Positions 23,622 to 32,585 of a stretch of 64,000 nucleotides of DNA are shown here, piece by piece (the stretch's first letter is position 1; every line of letters begins with the position of its first letter). The DNA is from Mumia sp. Pv4-285 (GTDB taxonomy: Bacteria; Actinomycetota; Actinomycetes; Propionibacteriales; Nocardioidaceae). Location: positions 1,612,001-1,676,000 of the forward strand of contig NZ_CP162023.1 in assembly GCF_041320275.1 (NCBI RefSeq), written 5' to 3'. Both the position numbers and the translations under genes were made by a program. The notes under the pieces are model-generated. The model ran no database searches and had not been told where the DNA came from. It worked only from the letters and a program-made list of their open reading frames with translations.

Positions 23622-24470
23622 TCAGACGACCGTACGGAGGCCGTCTTCCTCGTCGTCTTCCTCGTCGTCGTCGGACAGCAGGCCCAGCTTGCGCATGCGG
23701 CGCATCCGGCGCTCGTGGCGGCGACGGAGGGCGGCCTCGTCGCCGGAGTCGCTGAAGTACTGGTCGACGACGTCCTGGATCGGACCGTCGAGGATCAGCT
23801 GCCCCTCACGCAGGTAGAGGCCACGGCTGCAGAAGCGCGTCAGGTTGGCCTCGCTGTGCGACACCATGAACAGCGTGCGGCCGTTGGACAGCATCTCGTC
23901 GATCCGCTCGAAGCACTTCTCCCGGAACGCGCGGTCACCGACGGCGAGGACCTCGTCGACCAGCAGGATCGGCTCGTCCAGACGCGAGACCACGCTGAAC
24001 GCCACGCGCACCTTCATGCCGGACGACAGGTGCTTGTAGGGCGTGTCGACGAAGTCCTCGATCTCGGCGAACTCGACGATCTCGTCGAAGGACGCGGCGA
24101 TCTCCTTCTTGCTCATGCCGTGCAGCCCGGCGGCCAGGTAGATGTTGTCGCGGACCGTCAGGTCACCGACGAAGCCGCCGGTGATCTCGATGAGCGGCGC
24201 GACGCCACCGTTGACGACCACTCGGCCTTCGTCCGGGATCAGAACGCCGGCGATGGTCTTGAGCAGGGTCGACTTGCCCTGGCCGTTGCGGCCGACGACG
24301 CCGATCGCCTCTCCCGGCTGCACGTCGAACGAGATGTGGCGGAGGCCGAAGAACTCGCCGGCGCGAACGCCGGACTGGCCCTTGAAGATCAGGTCGCGGA
24401 CACTGCGATGCCGGCGCGAGCGGTGGAACCGGACCGACACGTTCTGCACGGAGATGATGGGTTCGGTCAT
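23622..24470 (-). CDS. polysaccharide/teichoic acid ABC exporter, ATP-binding protein (TagH/Wzt-like)
   Basis: 282 residues. Walker A 'GRNGQGKST' (Gln replacing the usual Ala/Ser), Walker B 'ILLVDEVLAVGD', signature 'HLSSGMKVRVAFSV', H-loop 'MVSHSEANL'. The N-terminal insert 'FKGQSGVRAGEFFGLRHISF' is typical of TagH/Wzt. There is no Wzt carbohydrate-binding C-terminal domain; instead a basic Arg-rich helix ends in an acidic run (DDDEEDDEEDG). It starts 1 bp after the permease stop. Exports undecaprenyl-linked polymer across the membrane. Confidence 0.92.
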   Translation of the reverse strand: MTEPIISVQNVSVRFHRSRRHRSVRDLIFKGQSGVRAGEFFGLRHISFDVQPGEAIGVVGRNGQGKSTLLKTIAGVLIPDEGRVVVNGGVAPLIEITGGFVGDLTVRDNIYLAAGLHGMSKKEIAASFDEIVEFAEIEDFVDTPYKHLSSGMKVRVAFSVVSRLDEPILLVDEVLAVGDRAFREKCFERIDEMLSNGRTLFMVSHSEANLTRFCSRGLYLREGQLILDGPIQDVVDQYFSDSGDEAALRRRHERRMRRMRKLGLLSDDDEEDDEEDGLRTVV

Positions 24471-24471
24471 G

Positions 24472-25284
24472 TCAGAGCTCCTTGAGGACAGTGCGCTCGA
24501 GCCGAGCGAACAGCCACCAGCCGACGGCGAGGACCAGGAGCGACATCGCGGCCGCATAGCCGACGTGCCACCACTCGAGGTAGTGCGGATAGATCCCTGC
24601 CCGGAACAGCTGGAGGATGTCCGCGACCGGGTTCGCGACGTAGACCCACCGGAGGTCCTCGGGCAGCCGAGTGACGGAGTAGAGGACGGGGGAGGCGTAG
24701 AAGAAGAGCCTCAGGAAGATGGCGACGAGTCGCTGGAGGTCGGGCACGAGGACGGTGAGGACGCTCAGCCCCAGCCCGACGCCTGCCAGCAGAACAGCCA
24801 TGATCAGCATGGCGAGGGGGAAGGTGATCAGCATGTTCCAGTGCAGCGGGGTCTGAGTCGCAAGGAGGAAGCCCGCGAGCACGGGAAGGGCGAGCAGGAA
24901 CTCCACGCCGTTGGACGCCACGACCCGCAGGACCCAGATCTCGCGCGGCAGGTTGGTCGACCTCACCAGGCGCGACGAGCTCCTCAGCGCCTTGGAGGCC
25001 TGCGACACGGAGCTGTTGAACCACTGCCACGGGAGCATGCCAGCCAGCAGGAAGACGATGTAGGGGTCGTCTCCGGGGACGTCCCTGGGAAACAGCAGAC
25101 TGAAAATCGCCCAGTAGACGAGGCTCATCAGCAGCGGGTCGAGCACCGTCCAGACGTATCCGAGGACGGAGTTGGCGTAACGGACCTTCAGATCCCGGCG
25201 GATGAGGAGAAGGAGGATCTTGCGTGCGCCCCAGATGGCACGAATTCGCGCCAAGGGCGAACGCGTGTAGCTCGAGTCGACCAT
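24472..25284 (-). CDS. polysaccharide/teichoic acid ABC exporter, permease (TagG/Wzm-like)
   Basis: 270 residues of the ABC-2 permease family with six transmembrane helices. The cytoplasmic N terminus has 'LLLLIRRDLKVRYANSVLGY', the classic Wzm/TagG pre-TM1 motif, and 'MLPWQWFNSSVSQASKAL' in the gating region. Pairs with the ATPase immediately downstream. It is divergent from the cytidylyltransferase/SDR fusion across 136 bp, and both promoters lie there. Confidence 0.92.
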   Translation of the reverse strand: MVDSSYTRSPLARIRAIWGARKILLLLIRRDLKVRYANSVLGYVWTVLDPLLMSLVYWAIFSLLFPRDVPGDDPYIVFLLAGMLPWQWFNSSVSQASKALRSSSRLVRSTNLPREIWVLRVVASNGVEFLLALPVLAGFLLATQTPLHWNMLITFPLAMLIMAVLLAGVGLGLSVLTVLVPDLQRLVAIFLRLFFYASPVLYSVTRLPEDLRWVYVANPVADILQLFRAGIYPHYLEWWHVGYAAAMSLLVLAVGWWLFARLERTVLKEL

Positions 25285-25407
25285 CGGTCCCTTTCGTCCG
25301 GAATCCCGTCCCGCTCCGGGGACGGACCCCCGCTCAGCACGCCCACTGTACGCGCGCGATCAAGCAGATCCGCGAGCACCCTCAGGCTCGTGTCACGTCC
25401 GACAAGT

Positions 25408-25413
25408 TACCCT
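25408..25413 (+). promoter_or_regulatory. -10 element of the cytidylyltransferase/SDR operon, leaderless
   Basis: TACCCT, 7 nt before GTG at 25421; no ribosome site is present, in line with a leaderless message for the long polymer operon. Confidence 0.5.
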
Positions 25414-25420
25414 CTAGGTC

Positions 25421-26827
25421 GTGACTAGGATGCGAAACGTGGCCGTCGTGCTCGCCGGCGGTGTCGGGACCCGGGTGGGCCTCTCGATCCCGAAGCAGCT
25501 GATCAAGATCGCCGGGAAGCCGATCATCGAGCACACCATCGCAGTCATGCAGGCATCCCCTCTCATCGACGAGATCATCGTCTTGATGACGCCGGGTCAC
25601 CTCGACCCCGTCCGTGCCATCGTCCGCACCGGCGGGTACGACAAGGTCACCCAGATCCTCGAGGGTGCCGACACCCGCAACGCGACCACCCAGCGCGCTC
25701 TCGCCGCTCTCGGCGACGAGGAGTGCAACGTCCTCCTCCACGACGCCGTCCGCCCGCTCCTGTCGCAGACGATCCTCGAGGACGTCGTGGCGGCGCTCGA
25801 CGACTACGAGGCCGTCGACACGGTCATCCCGTCCGCCGACACCATCGTCCAGGTGCACGAGGACTCCGGCACGATCGCCGACGTCCTCCCTCGCCACCTG
25901 CTGCGGCGGGGGCAGACGCCGCAGGCGTTCCGCCTGTCGGTGATCCGCGCCGCGTACGCGGAGGCCGACAAGGACCCCGACTTCGTCGCGACCGACGACT
26001 GCACCGTGGTCCTGCGCTACAACCCGAGCGTGCCGATCACCGTCGTCGACGGTCACGAGCGCAACATGAAGGTCACGGAGCCGATCGACGTCTACATCGC
26101 CGACAAGCTCTTCCAGCTGGCGTCGGCCGAGCGTCCGGCCGCGCTGAGCGAGGCCGAGCAGGTCGCGGCGCTGGAGGGCAAGACCGTCGTGGTGTTCGGC
26201 GGGTCGTACGGGATCGGCGGCGACATCGCCGCCGTCGCCGAGCGGGCGGGAGCCAACGTGTTCTCGTTCTCGCGCTCGGCGACCGAGACCCACGTCGAGC
26301 GGCGCGGTGACATCCGCGCCGCGGCGGAGACGGTGCTCGCGAAGACCGGCCGCGTCGACTACGTGGTCAACACCGCCGGTGTCCTCCCGATCGCGCCGCT
26401 GTCGGAGACGAGCGAGGAGACCATCTACAACGCCACCGAGGTCAACTACCTCGGCCCGATCTTCATCGCCCAGGAGTTCTACCCGCACCTGGCCGAGACC
26501 TCCGGCTCGCTCCTCCTGTTCACCTCGTCGTCCTACACGCGCGGACGCTCGGGCTACTCGCTCTACTCGTCGGCGAAGGCAGCCGTCGTCAACCTGACCC
26601 AGGCGCTCGCCGACGAGTGGGCCGGGTCGGTCCGCGTCAACTGCGTGAACCCGGAGCGCACCGGGACCCCGATGCGTACGAAGGCTTTCGGCGACGAGCC
26701 GGCAGGCACGCTGCTCTCGTCCGACGAGGTCGCTCGGCAGTCCCTCGACGTGCTCCTCTCGTCCCAGACCGGCCACGTCGTCGACATCCGACGCGAGAGC
26801 GGTCCCGCGGCGATCACGAATGGCTGA
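25421..26827 (+). CDS. bifunctional ribitol-5-phosphate cytidylyltransferase / SDR reductase (TarI-TarJ or Bcs1-like)
   Basis: 468 residues. Residues 1-235 are an IspD/TarI-type cytidylyltransferase: 'LAGGVGTRVGLSIPKQLIKI' holds the CTP-binding loop and the PKQ. Residues about 248-468 are an SDR: cofactor loop 'GGSYGIG', 'NTAGVL', catalytic Ser and 'YSSAK' (YxxxK). The order and size match H. influenzae Bcs1, which reduces ribulose-5-phosphate and makes CDP-ribitol. It supplies activated polyol for the wall polymer. The 3' end overlaps the polymerase gene by 8 bp. Confidence 0.88.
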   Translation: MTRMRNVAVVLAGGVGTRVGLSIPKQLIKIAGKPIIEHTIAVMQASPLIDEIIVLMTPGHLDPVRAIVRTGGYDKVTQILEGADTRNATTQRALAALGDEECNVLLHDAVRPLLSQTILEDVVAALDDYEAVDTVIPSADTIVQVHEDSGTIADVLPRHLLRRGQTPQAFRLSVIRAAYAEADKDPDFVATDDCTVVLRYNPSVPITVVDGHERNMKVTEPIDVYIADKLFQLASAERPAALSEAEQVAALEGKTVVVFGGSYGIGGDIAAVAERAGANVFSFSRSATETHVERRGDIRAAAETVLAKTGRVDYVVNTAGVLPIAPLSETSEETIYNATEVNYLGPIFIAQEFYPHLAETSGSLLLFTSSSYTRGRSGYSLYSSAKAAVVNLTQALADEWAGSVRVNCVNPERTGTPMRTKAFGDEPAGTLLSSDEVARQSLDVLLSSQTGHVVDIRRESGPAAITNG

Positions 26828-29800
26828 CCCGGGGCTGGCGCCGCCGGAGGCGGGACGCGTCACGGCGGCTCGCGGGGGCGATGCCGCGACGCAGATCGGG
26901 ACGGCCGCCACGGTCGTCCTGGCCACGGCTGCGGCGCTGACGGGCGTGGTGGAGGCCGTCGTCGTGGCCGTGCTGCTCGTGGCGCTCGCCGCCCTCGCCG
27001 TGGACGCGTGGCGGTTCACGCGCAGGGACGACCTCCCGTTGACCGAGGATCTCGTCCTTCTCGGGCACGACGGCCCCGTCCGTGGCGGTGTCGGCGCGGC
27101 CGTGACCGTCTGCTTCGTGGCGTGGAGCGACTCGTCGGTGTGGCTCGCGTCGCTCGCCGCGCTGATCAGCATCGGCATCGTCGTCCTGGAGCCGGTGCTC
27201 GGCCAGGCCCGCCAGTACCGCGTCACCTTCGTCTCGAACGTCCCGGGCCTGTCCCAGGCGCCGAAGCAGATCGACCTCGAGGGTGCGGCCACGGGAGCCC
27301 ACCTCGGCGCCCTCGCGTTCGGCGCGATCGCCGCCGGGCTCGGGCTCCCCGTCGCGTGGTGGGCGGCGGTGACGCTCGTGGCCGCGGTCCCCGACGTGAT
27401 CATGGGCATCAACGCCGCCGTCAGGATGCGCGCCGGCCGAAGGATCGAGGCCGAGCTGGCCGGTGCTGTGACCCGGTACGCCCCCGAGGCGGTCGTCTAC
27501 ACCGCGTGGCCGGAGGACGGCACCCACCAGGTGACGATGTGGCTGCCGTACCTCCAACGGACCGAGCGCCGTCTGCTCATCGTGGCGCGGCACAACTTCC
27601 CGGCCGAGCTCCTCGCCGAGCACACCGATCTCCCGATCGTCGTCCGTCGGGGCTCGCGTGACCTCGACGACGTGGTCGTGCCCTCGCTCACGACGGCGTT
27701 CTACGTGAACGCGTCGTCCGGCAACAGCATCTTCGTCCGTCACAACCAGATCACCCACGTGTTCCTGGGCCACGGCGACTCGGACAAGCCCACCTCGTAC
27801 AACCCGACGCACGCGATGTACGACCGCATCTTCGCGGCCGGCGAGGCGGCTGTCCGCCGGTACGCCGCGCACGGCGTCGCGATCCCACGCTCGACGTTCG
27901 ACATCGTCGGCCGACCGCAGGTCGAGGGTGTCCACCGTGTCGACGGTCCCGTGCCGGCCGACCCGACAGTCCTGTACGCGCCGACCTGGCGCGGACACGT
28001 CGACGAGACCGCCTACCACTCGCTCCCGATCGGCGTCGCGATCGTCCGCGGGCTGTTGGCCCGCGGGGCGACCGTCGTCTTCCGGCCACATCCGTTCAGC
28101 TACCGCTTCGAGACCGACGCGGACACCATCCGTACGATCCACCAGCTGCTGCGTGAGGACGCCGACCGGACCGGGCGGCAGCACGTGTACGGCGAGCGGG
28201 CCGAGAAGGCGATGTCGATCTTCGACTGCATCAACGCCGCTGACGCGATGGTGTCGGACGTCTCGAGCGTCGTGGTCGACTGGCTGTTCTCGGGCAAGCC
28301 GTTCGCGATGACCGCCATGACGGAGACCGGCCCGGACTTCGTCGCGCACTACCCGATCGCCTCCGCCGCGTACGTGATCGAGGGCGACGCCGCCAACCTG
28401 GACGCTGCGCTCGACCCTCTGCTGGGCGCCGACCCGCTCGCGCTCGATCGTCGTGCCGTGCGCACCGACTACCTGGGCGACTTCGCGGCGGACGGCTACG
28501 CCGACGTGTTCGTCGACCGCGCCCGAGCGATCATCGACGCGCCGCGGGAGCATGCGGCGGACGAGTCGACGGCGGAGGCCGACACCGAGGACGGGGGCGG
28601 ACGCCTCACGCTGGGCGCCATCCGGCGCGAGCTGGCCGTCGCCGCGCGCGACGTCGTGACGGGCGGCCTGGCGCTGCTCGTGTTCGTGGCGACGCTGGTC
28701 GGGTCCTCCGCCACGCTTCCCTTCGTCGTCACGCTCGTCGCGATGGCGCTGTTCGTCCCCCTGCACCGGCGCGCCCGTCCGGGCAATCCCCAGTACGCCC
28801 AGATCGCCGGCACGCTCCAGATCTCACGCATCCTCCTGCTGCTCGCCCTCGTGGTCGGGTGGTTCGACTGGCACGGGCCGTCGTGGGCGGTCGCCGCCGC
28901 CGTAGCCGCCGTCGCGGCAGCGACAGCAGCCGAGTCCACGGTGTTCGAGAACTGGGAGCGGGTCGGTCTCGAGGCCCGCAACCTGCCGACGTTGAGGGTC
29001 GAGGTCCGCGAGGTCGTCTCGCGAGGGACGGTCGGCGTGATCAACGTCCTCGCGGTCGTGGCGTTGTGGATCTGCGGTGCAGCCGGCTGGGCCGCTGTGC
29101 TCGTGGCCGTGGCGGCGGCGGTCGCCGCCACGACTCTCGTGTCGCTGGTGGTGGGCCTGACGCGCGTCCACCGCTGCGTCGACGCCGAGGACCGGCTGTA
29201 CGCGACGCTGGAGGACCACGCGCCCGAGTTCGCGGTCTACTTCGGTTCGAACATCGGCGCGCCCTACCAGCTCGGCATGTGGATGCCGTACTTCGAGCGT
29301 CTCGGGCGGCCGTTCGTGGTGGTCACCCGCAACCTCACGATGTTCCGCACGATCGAGGGGATCACCTCGGCGCCGATCGTCCACCGACCGAGCATCCGGA
29401 GCCTGCAGGAGGTCGTCGTCCCGAGCATGCGGGCGGCGTTCTACGTCAACAACGCTCCCAACAACACGCACTTCATCGAGCGACGCCAGATGGTCCACGT
29501 CTGGCTGAACCACGGCGACTCGGAGAAGCCGGCCTGCTACAACCCGGTGCACGCGATCTACGACCGGATCTTCGCGGCCGGCCAGGCCGGTGTCGACCGG
29601 TACGCGCGCCACGGCGTCGACATCCCTCGGGAGAAGTTCGAGATCGTCGGCCGTCCGCAGGTCGAGGACATCGTCCCGGCGCGCGGGCCGATCGACTCGC
29701 TCGAGGACCGAACCGTCCTGTACGCACCGACCTGGCGCGGCCCGTACGCCGACTCCGAGGTCTACTCGCTGCCGCGCGGCGAGGAGATCGTCGCGGCGCT

Positions 29801-30314
29801 GCTGGCCCGAGGCGCCCGAGTGGTGTTCCGGTCGCACCCGTTCAACTACCGGTTCCCCGACGCCACCCGGACGATCGCGCGGATCGGTGCGCTGCTGGAC
29901 GGCGACCGCGCCCGCACCGGCCGACAGCACGTGTGGGGCGACGCGGCAGAGGTCGCGATGTCCGTCGTGGACTGCTTCAACGCCTCCGACGCCATGGTCG
30001 CCGACGTGTCGGCCGTCGTGTCCGACTACCTCCAGTCGGGCAAGCCGTACGCGATGGTCTCGGTGGGACGCACGCCGGAGCAGCTGTGCGCGGAGGCGCC
30101 GGCCGCGCGGGCGGCGTACGTGGTCGAGGGCAACCTCGCCAACCTCGACGACGCGCTCGACGCGATGCTCGGCGCCGACCCGCTGGCCGAGGAGCGCGCC
30201 CGTACCCGTGCCTACTACCTCGGTGACTTCGCGCAGGGTGCGTACGCCGACGGCTTCCTGACCGCCGCCCGACGCCTGATCGACGTCGGCCCGCTCGACG
30301 AGGGACTGCGATGA
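26820..30314 (+). CDS. duplicated membrane/CDP-polyol glycerophosphotransferase (tandem TagF-like modules)
   Basis: 1164 residues made of two homologous halves, about 581 residues apart. Each has a Val/Ala-rich membrane portion (about 25-195 and 610-800) and a TagF/TarL-type transferase. Matching motifs: HGDSDKP (near 317) and HGDSEKP (near 898); 'YDRIFAAGEAAVRRYAAHGV' and 'YDRIFAAGQAGVDRYARHGV'; 'TVLYAPTWRG' in both; 'FRPHPF' and 'FRSHPF'; 'MVSDVSSVVVDW' and 'MVADVSAVVSDY'. Predicted to polymerise ribitol- or glycerol-phosphate from CDP-polyol at the membrane. Both active sites look intact, unlike a degenerate repeat. Its start and stop both overlap neighbours. Confidence 0.85.
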   Translation: MADPGLAPPEAGRVTAARGGDAATQIGTAATVVLATAAALTGVVEAVVVAVLLVALAALAVDAWRFTRRDDLPLTEDLVLLGHDGPVRGGVGAAVTVCFVAWSDSSVWLASLAALISIGIVVLEPVLGQARQYRVTFVSNVPGLSQAPKQIDLEGAATGAHLGALAFGAIAAGLGLPVAWWAAVTLVAAVPDVIMGINAAVRMRAGRRIEAELAGAVTRYAPEAVVYTAWPEDGTHQVTMWLPYLQRTERRLLIVARHNFPAELLAEHTDLPIVVRRGSRDLDDVVVPSLTTAFYVNASSGNSIFVRHNQITHVFLGHGDSDKPTSYNPTHAMYDRIFAAGEAAVRRYAAHGVAIPRSTFDIVGRPQVEGVHRVDGPVPADPTVLYAPTWRGHVDETAYHSLPIGVAIVRGLLARGATVVFRPHPFSYRFETDADTIRTIHQLLREDADRTGRQHVYGERAEKAMSIFDCINAADAMVSDVSSVVVDWLFSGKPFAMTAMTETGPDFVAHYPIASAAYVIEGDAANLDAALDPLLGADPLALDRRAVRTDYLGDFAADGYADVFVDRARAIIDAPREHAADESTAEADTEDGGGRLTLGAIRRELAVAARDVVTGGLALLVFVATLVGSSATLPFVVTLVAMALFVPLHRRARPGNPQYAQIAGTLQISRILLLLALVVGWFDWHGPSWAVAAAVAAVAAATAAESTVFENWERVGLEARNLPTLRVEVREVVSRGTVGVINVLAVVALWICGAAGWAAVLVAVAAAVAATTLVSLVVGLTRVHRCVDAEDRLYATLEDHAPEFAVYFGSNIGAPYQLGMWMPYFERLGRPFVVVTRNLTMFRTIEGITSAPIVHRPSIRSLQEVVVPSMRAAFYVNNAPNNTHFIERRQMVHVWLNHGDSEKPACYNPVHAIYDRIFAAGQAGVDRYARHGVDIPREKFEIVGRPQVEDIVPARGPIDSLEDRTVLYAPTWRGPYADSEVYSLPRGEEIVAALLARGARVVFRSHPFNYRFPDATRTIARIGALLDGDRARTGRQHVWGDAAEVAMSVVDCFNASDAMVADVSAVVSDYLQSGKPYAMVSVGRTPEQLCAEAPAARAAYVVEGNLANLDDALDAMLGADPLAEERARTRAYYLGDFAQGAYADGFLTAARRLIDVGPLDEGLR

Positions 30315-31297
30315 CGACCGACAGCACGGGCTCGATGCCTCCGGTCTCGGTCTTCATGACCGTCCGCAACGAGGAGCGTGACCTGGCCGAGTGCGTCGAA
30401 CGCATCCTCGCCCAGGAGTACGTCGGGGTGATCGAGGTCGTCGTGGCGGTCGGCCCGTCGGAGGACAGGACCCGAGAGATCGCCGACGGGCTCGCGTCGA
30501 CGCACCCGACGGTCACGATCGTCGACAACCCGAGCGGGTTGACCCCGCACGGGCTGAACGCCGCGGTCGCGGCTGCCTCGCACGACTACCTGGTGCGAGC
30601 CGACGGGCACGCACTGTTCCCGCCGGACTACCTGGCCCGCATCGTCTCGGCCCTCGCGGACACCGGCGCCGCGAACGTCGGTGGCCGCATGTCGCCTGAG
30701 GGTCTGAGTCCCTTCGGGCGCGCCGTGGCGCGCGCGATGTCGTCGCGGTTCGGCATCGGCGGTGCCGCGTTCCACACGGGAGGAGAGGCGGGTCCGCAGC
30801 CGACCGTGTACCTCGGGGCGTTCCGTCGTGACGCTCTCCAGAAGGTCGGCGGCTACGACGAGCACTTCGTGCGAGCCCAGGACTGGGAGCTGAACCACCG
30901 GCTGCGTGAGACGGGGGAGACGGTGTGGTTCCTCCCGGACGTCGCCGTCACCTACCGGCCGCGGGAGACGTGGAAGGCGTTCGCCACGCAGCAGTACCGC
31001 ACCGGCGGTTGGCGCCGTCGAGTGATCAAGCGGCACCCCGAGACGGCCTCCGTCCGCTACCTCGCACCGCCGGCCGTGGTGGTGGGCAGCACGCTCGGCC
31101 TCGCTGCCGGCGCGGTCGGTGCGTTCACGACGCCGTGGCTGATGCTTGGTCTCGCCGTTCCGGCCGGCTATCTCGTGGGCGTCGGTGCAGCGGCTCTCTG
31201 GGAGGGACGCGACCTTGATCCGCAGGCTCGACGGCGTCTCCCGGCGGCCATGGTGACGCTCCATGGAGCATGGGGGCTAGGCTTCCTCTTGAGTTAG
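30311..31297 (+). CDS. glycosyltransferase family 2 (ExoA-like), membrane-associated
   Basis: 328 residues from ATG overlapping the polymerase stop. GT-A domain: 'PVSVFMTVRNEERDLAECVE' at the N terminus, 'LVRADGHALFPPDYL' as the DxD-like metal site (ADGH, as in ExoA-type enzymes), 'VGGYDEHFVRAQDWELNHRL' as the ED acceptor motif. Two hydrophobic helices at about residues 245-300 anchor it. ExoA-like enzymes extend lipid-linked sugars; here it likely builds the linkage unit or decorates the polymer. Confidence 0.87.
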   Translation: MTTDSTGSMPPVSVFMTVRNEERDLAECVERILAQEYVGVIEVVVAVGPSEDRTREIADGLASTHPTVTIVDNPSGLTPHGLNAAVAAASHDYLVRADGHALFPPDYLARIVSALADTGAANVGGRMSPEGLSPFGRAVARAMSSRFGIGGAAFHTGGEAGPQPTVYLGAFRRDALQKVGGYDEHFVRAQDWELNHRLRETGETVWFLPDVAVTYRPRETWKAFATQQYRTGGWRRRVIKRHPETASVRYLAPPAVVVGSTLGLAAGAVGAFTTPWLMLGLAVPAGYLVGVGAAALWEGRDLDPQARRRLPAAMVTLHGAWGLGFLLS

Positions 31298-31319
31298 TCG
31301 ATTATCTTAGGAGACATTT

Positions 31320-32585
31320 GTGACGCGCTTGCTGCTCCGGGCTCACAAGAGCCCCTTCACCGCACCGTCGGCCGGACGAGTGCTCGCGCGCAACCTCATC
31401 GGCAACAACGTCGGCAACCTCGTCTTCAGCTACTCGGTCCAGCGCACCCTGTCGGTGCCCGGCACGACGATCGACGTGGCACGGCTCAACCGAGCCCGTA
31501 CGCTCGGCACCGAGGAGATCGACGAGAAGTACGACCACGTCGTCATCCCGCTCGCGAACGCGTTCCGCAAGCGCTTCCTGCCGAACCTCGACGCGATCAC
31601 CGAGACCATCGAGAAGCTCTCGGTGCCGGTCACCGTGGTCGGCGTCGGCGTCCAGTCGGCGGTCGACGAAGGAGTCGCAGCACCGCGGCAGGTCGCCGAT
31701 GCCGTCACCCGGTTCGTGCGCGCCGTGCTCGACCACTCGCCGTCGATCGGCGTCCGCGGCGAGCGGACCGCCGACTACCTCGCCGGGCTCGGCTTCGGGC
31801 CCGAGCACGTCGAGGTCATCGGCTGCCCGTCGATGTTCCTCCACGGCGACCGGCTCCCGCTGCGTCGGACGGAGCCGCGCCTCGATCCGGACGGGCCCAT
31901 CGCGTTCAACCTGTCGCCGTACCTCGCGCAGATGGCGCCCGTGGTCGAGGACCAGGTCGCCCGCTACCCCGGGCTCGTCTACTTCGGCCAGGACATCGAC
32001 ACGCTCCGCCTCCTCCTGGAGGGCACGAGCCGCCGCAGGGGCGCCGACGAGCGGCTGCCCGTCCACCCGGACCACCCCCTGATCGCCGGCGGACGGACGC
32101 GTTTCCCGACGGATGTGACGCGGTGGCTCGAAGCGCTGTCCGCGTACCCGTTCTCCTACGGCACCCGGATCCACGGCAACATCGCGGCACTGCTGGCCGG
32201 CACCCCGGCGTACGTGCTCACCCACGACGCCCGCACGCTCGAGCTGGCGCGCTACCACGAGATCCCGCACCGCAGGATCGACGTCCCGTTCGACGGGGTC
32301 GACGCCGTCGAGCTGCACGAGGCCGCGGACTGGGGGCCGATGGTCTCGGGTCACGCCGAGCGCTTCGAGCGCTATGCGGCCTTCCTCCACGCCCACGGAC
32401 TGTCCCACGTGTTCGAACCGGGTCAGGCGGCCGGCGCCGAGGCGTTCGACCAGCGGGTCGCCCGCAAGTCCTTCCCGCCCCTCGTGGGAGAGCCGGTCGG
32501 GGCAGCGCGCCGCCCGCGCGACCTCGGCGACCGCATCACGCCGAAGCTGCGGAAGCTGGTCCGATCGGCTCGTCCGCGATCCTGA
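31320..32585 (+). CDS. polysaccharide pyruvyl transferase family protein
   Basis: 421 residues from GTG at 31320 behind TTAGGAG. The family features are 'LIGNNVGNLVFSYSVQRTLS' near the N terminus, 'GVGVQSAVDEGVA', 'SIGVRGERTADYL', and late 'SYGTRIHGNIAALLAGTPAY' (the RxHGxxxAL motif that binds phosphoenolpyruvate). It would place a pyruvate ketal on a sugar or polyol of the wall polymer, adding negative charge. The 3' end overlaps the convergent glycerophosphotransferase gene by 50 bp. Confidence 0.87.
   Translation: MTRLLLRAHKSPFTAPSAGRVLARNLIGNNVGNLVFSYSVQRTLSVPGTTIDVARLNRARTLGTEEIDEKYDHVVIPLANAFRKRFLPNLDAITETIEKLSVPVTVVGVGVQSAVDEGVAAPRQVADAVTRFVRAVLDHSPSIGVRGERTADYLAGLGFGPEHVEVIGCPSMFLHGDRLPLRRTEPRLDPDGPIAFNLSPYLAQMAPVVEDQVARYPGLVYFGQDIDTLRLLLEGTSRRRGADERLPVHPDHPLIAGGRTRFPTDVTRWLEALSAYPFSYGTRIHGNIAALLAGTPAYVLTHDARTLELARYHEIPHRRIDVPFDGVDAVELHEAADWGPMVSGHAERFERYAAFLHAHGLSHVFEPGQAAGAEAFDQRVARKSFPPLVGEPVGAARRPRDLGDRITPKLRKLVRSARPRS

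Noticed and set aside
23622-23700. Trinucleotide-like TCGTCGTC tract as a functional repeat
   Set aside because: It encodes the acidic C-terminal tail of the exporter ATPase and is codon-driven.
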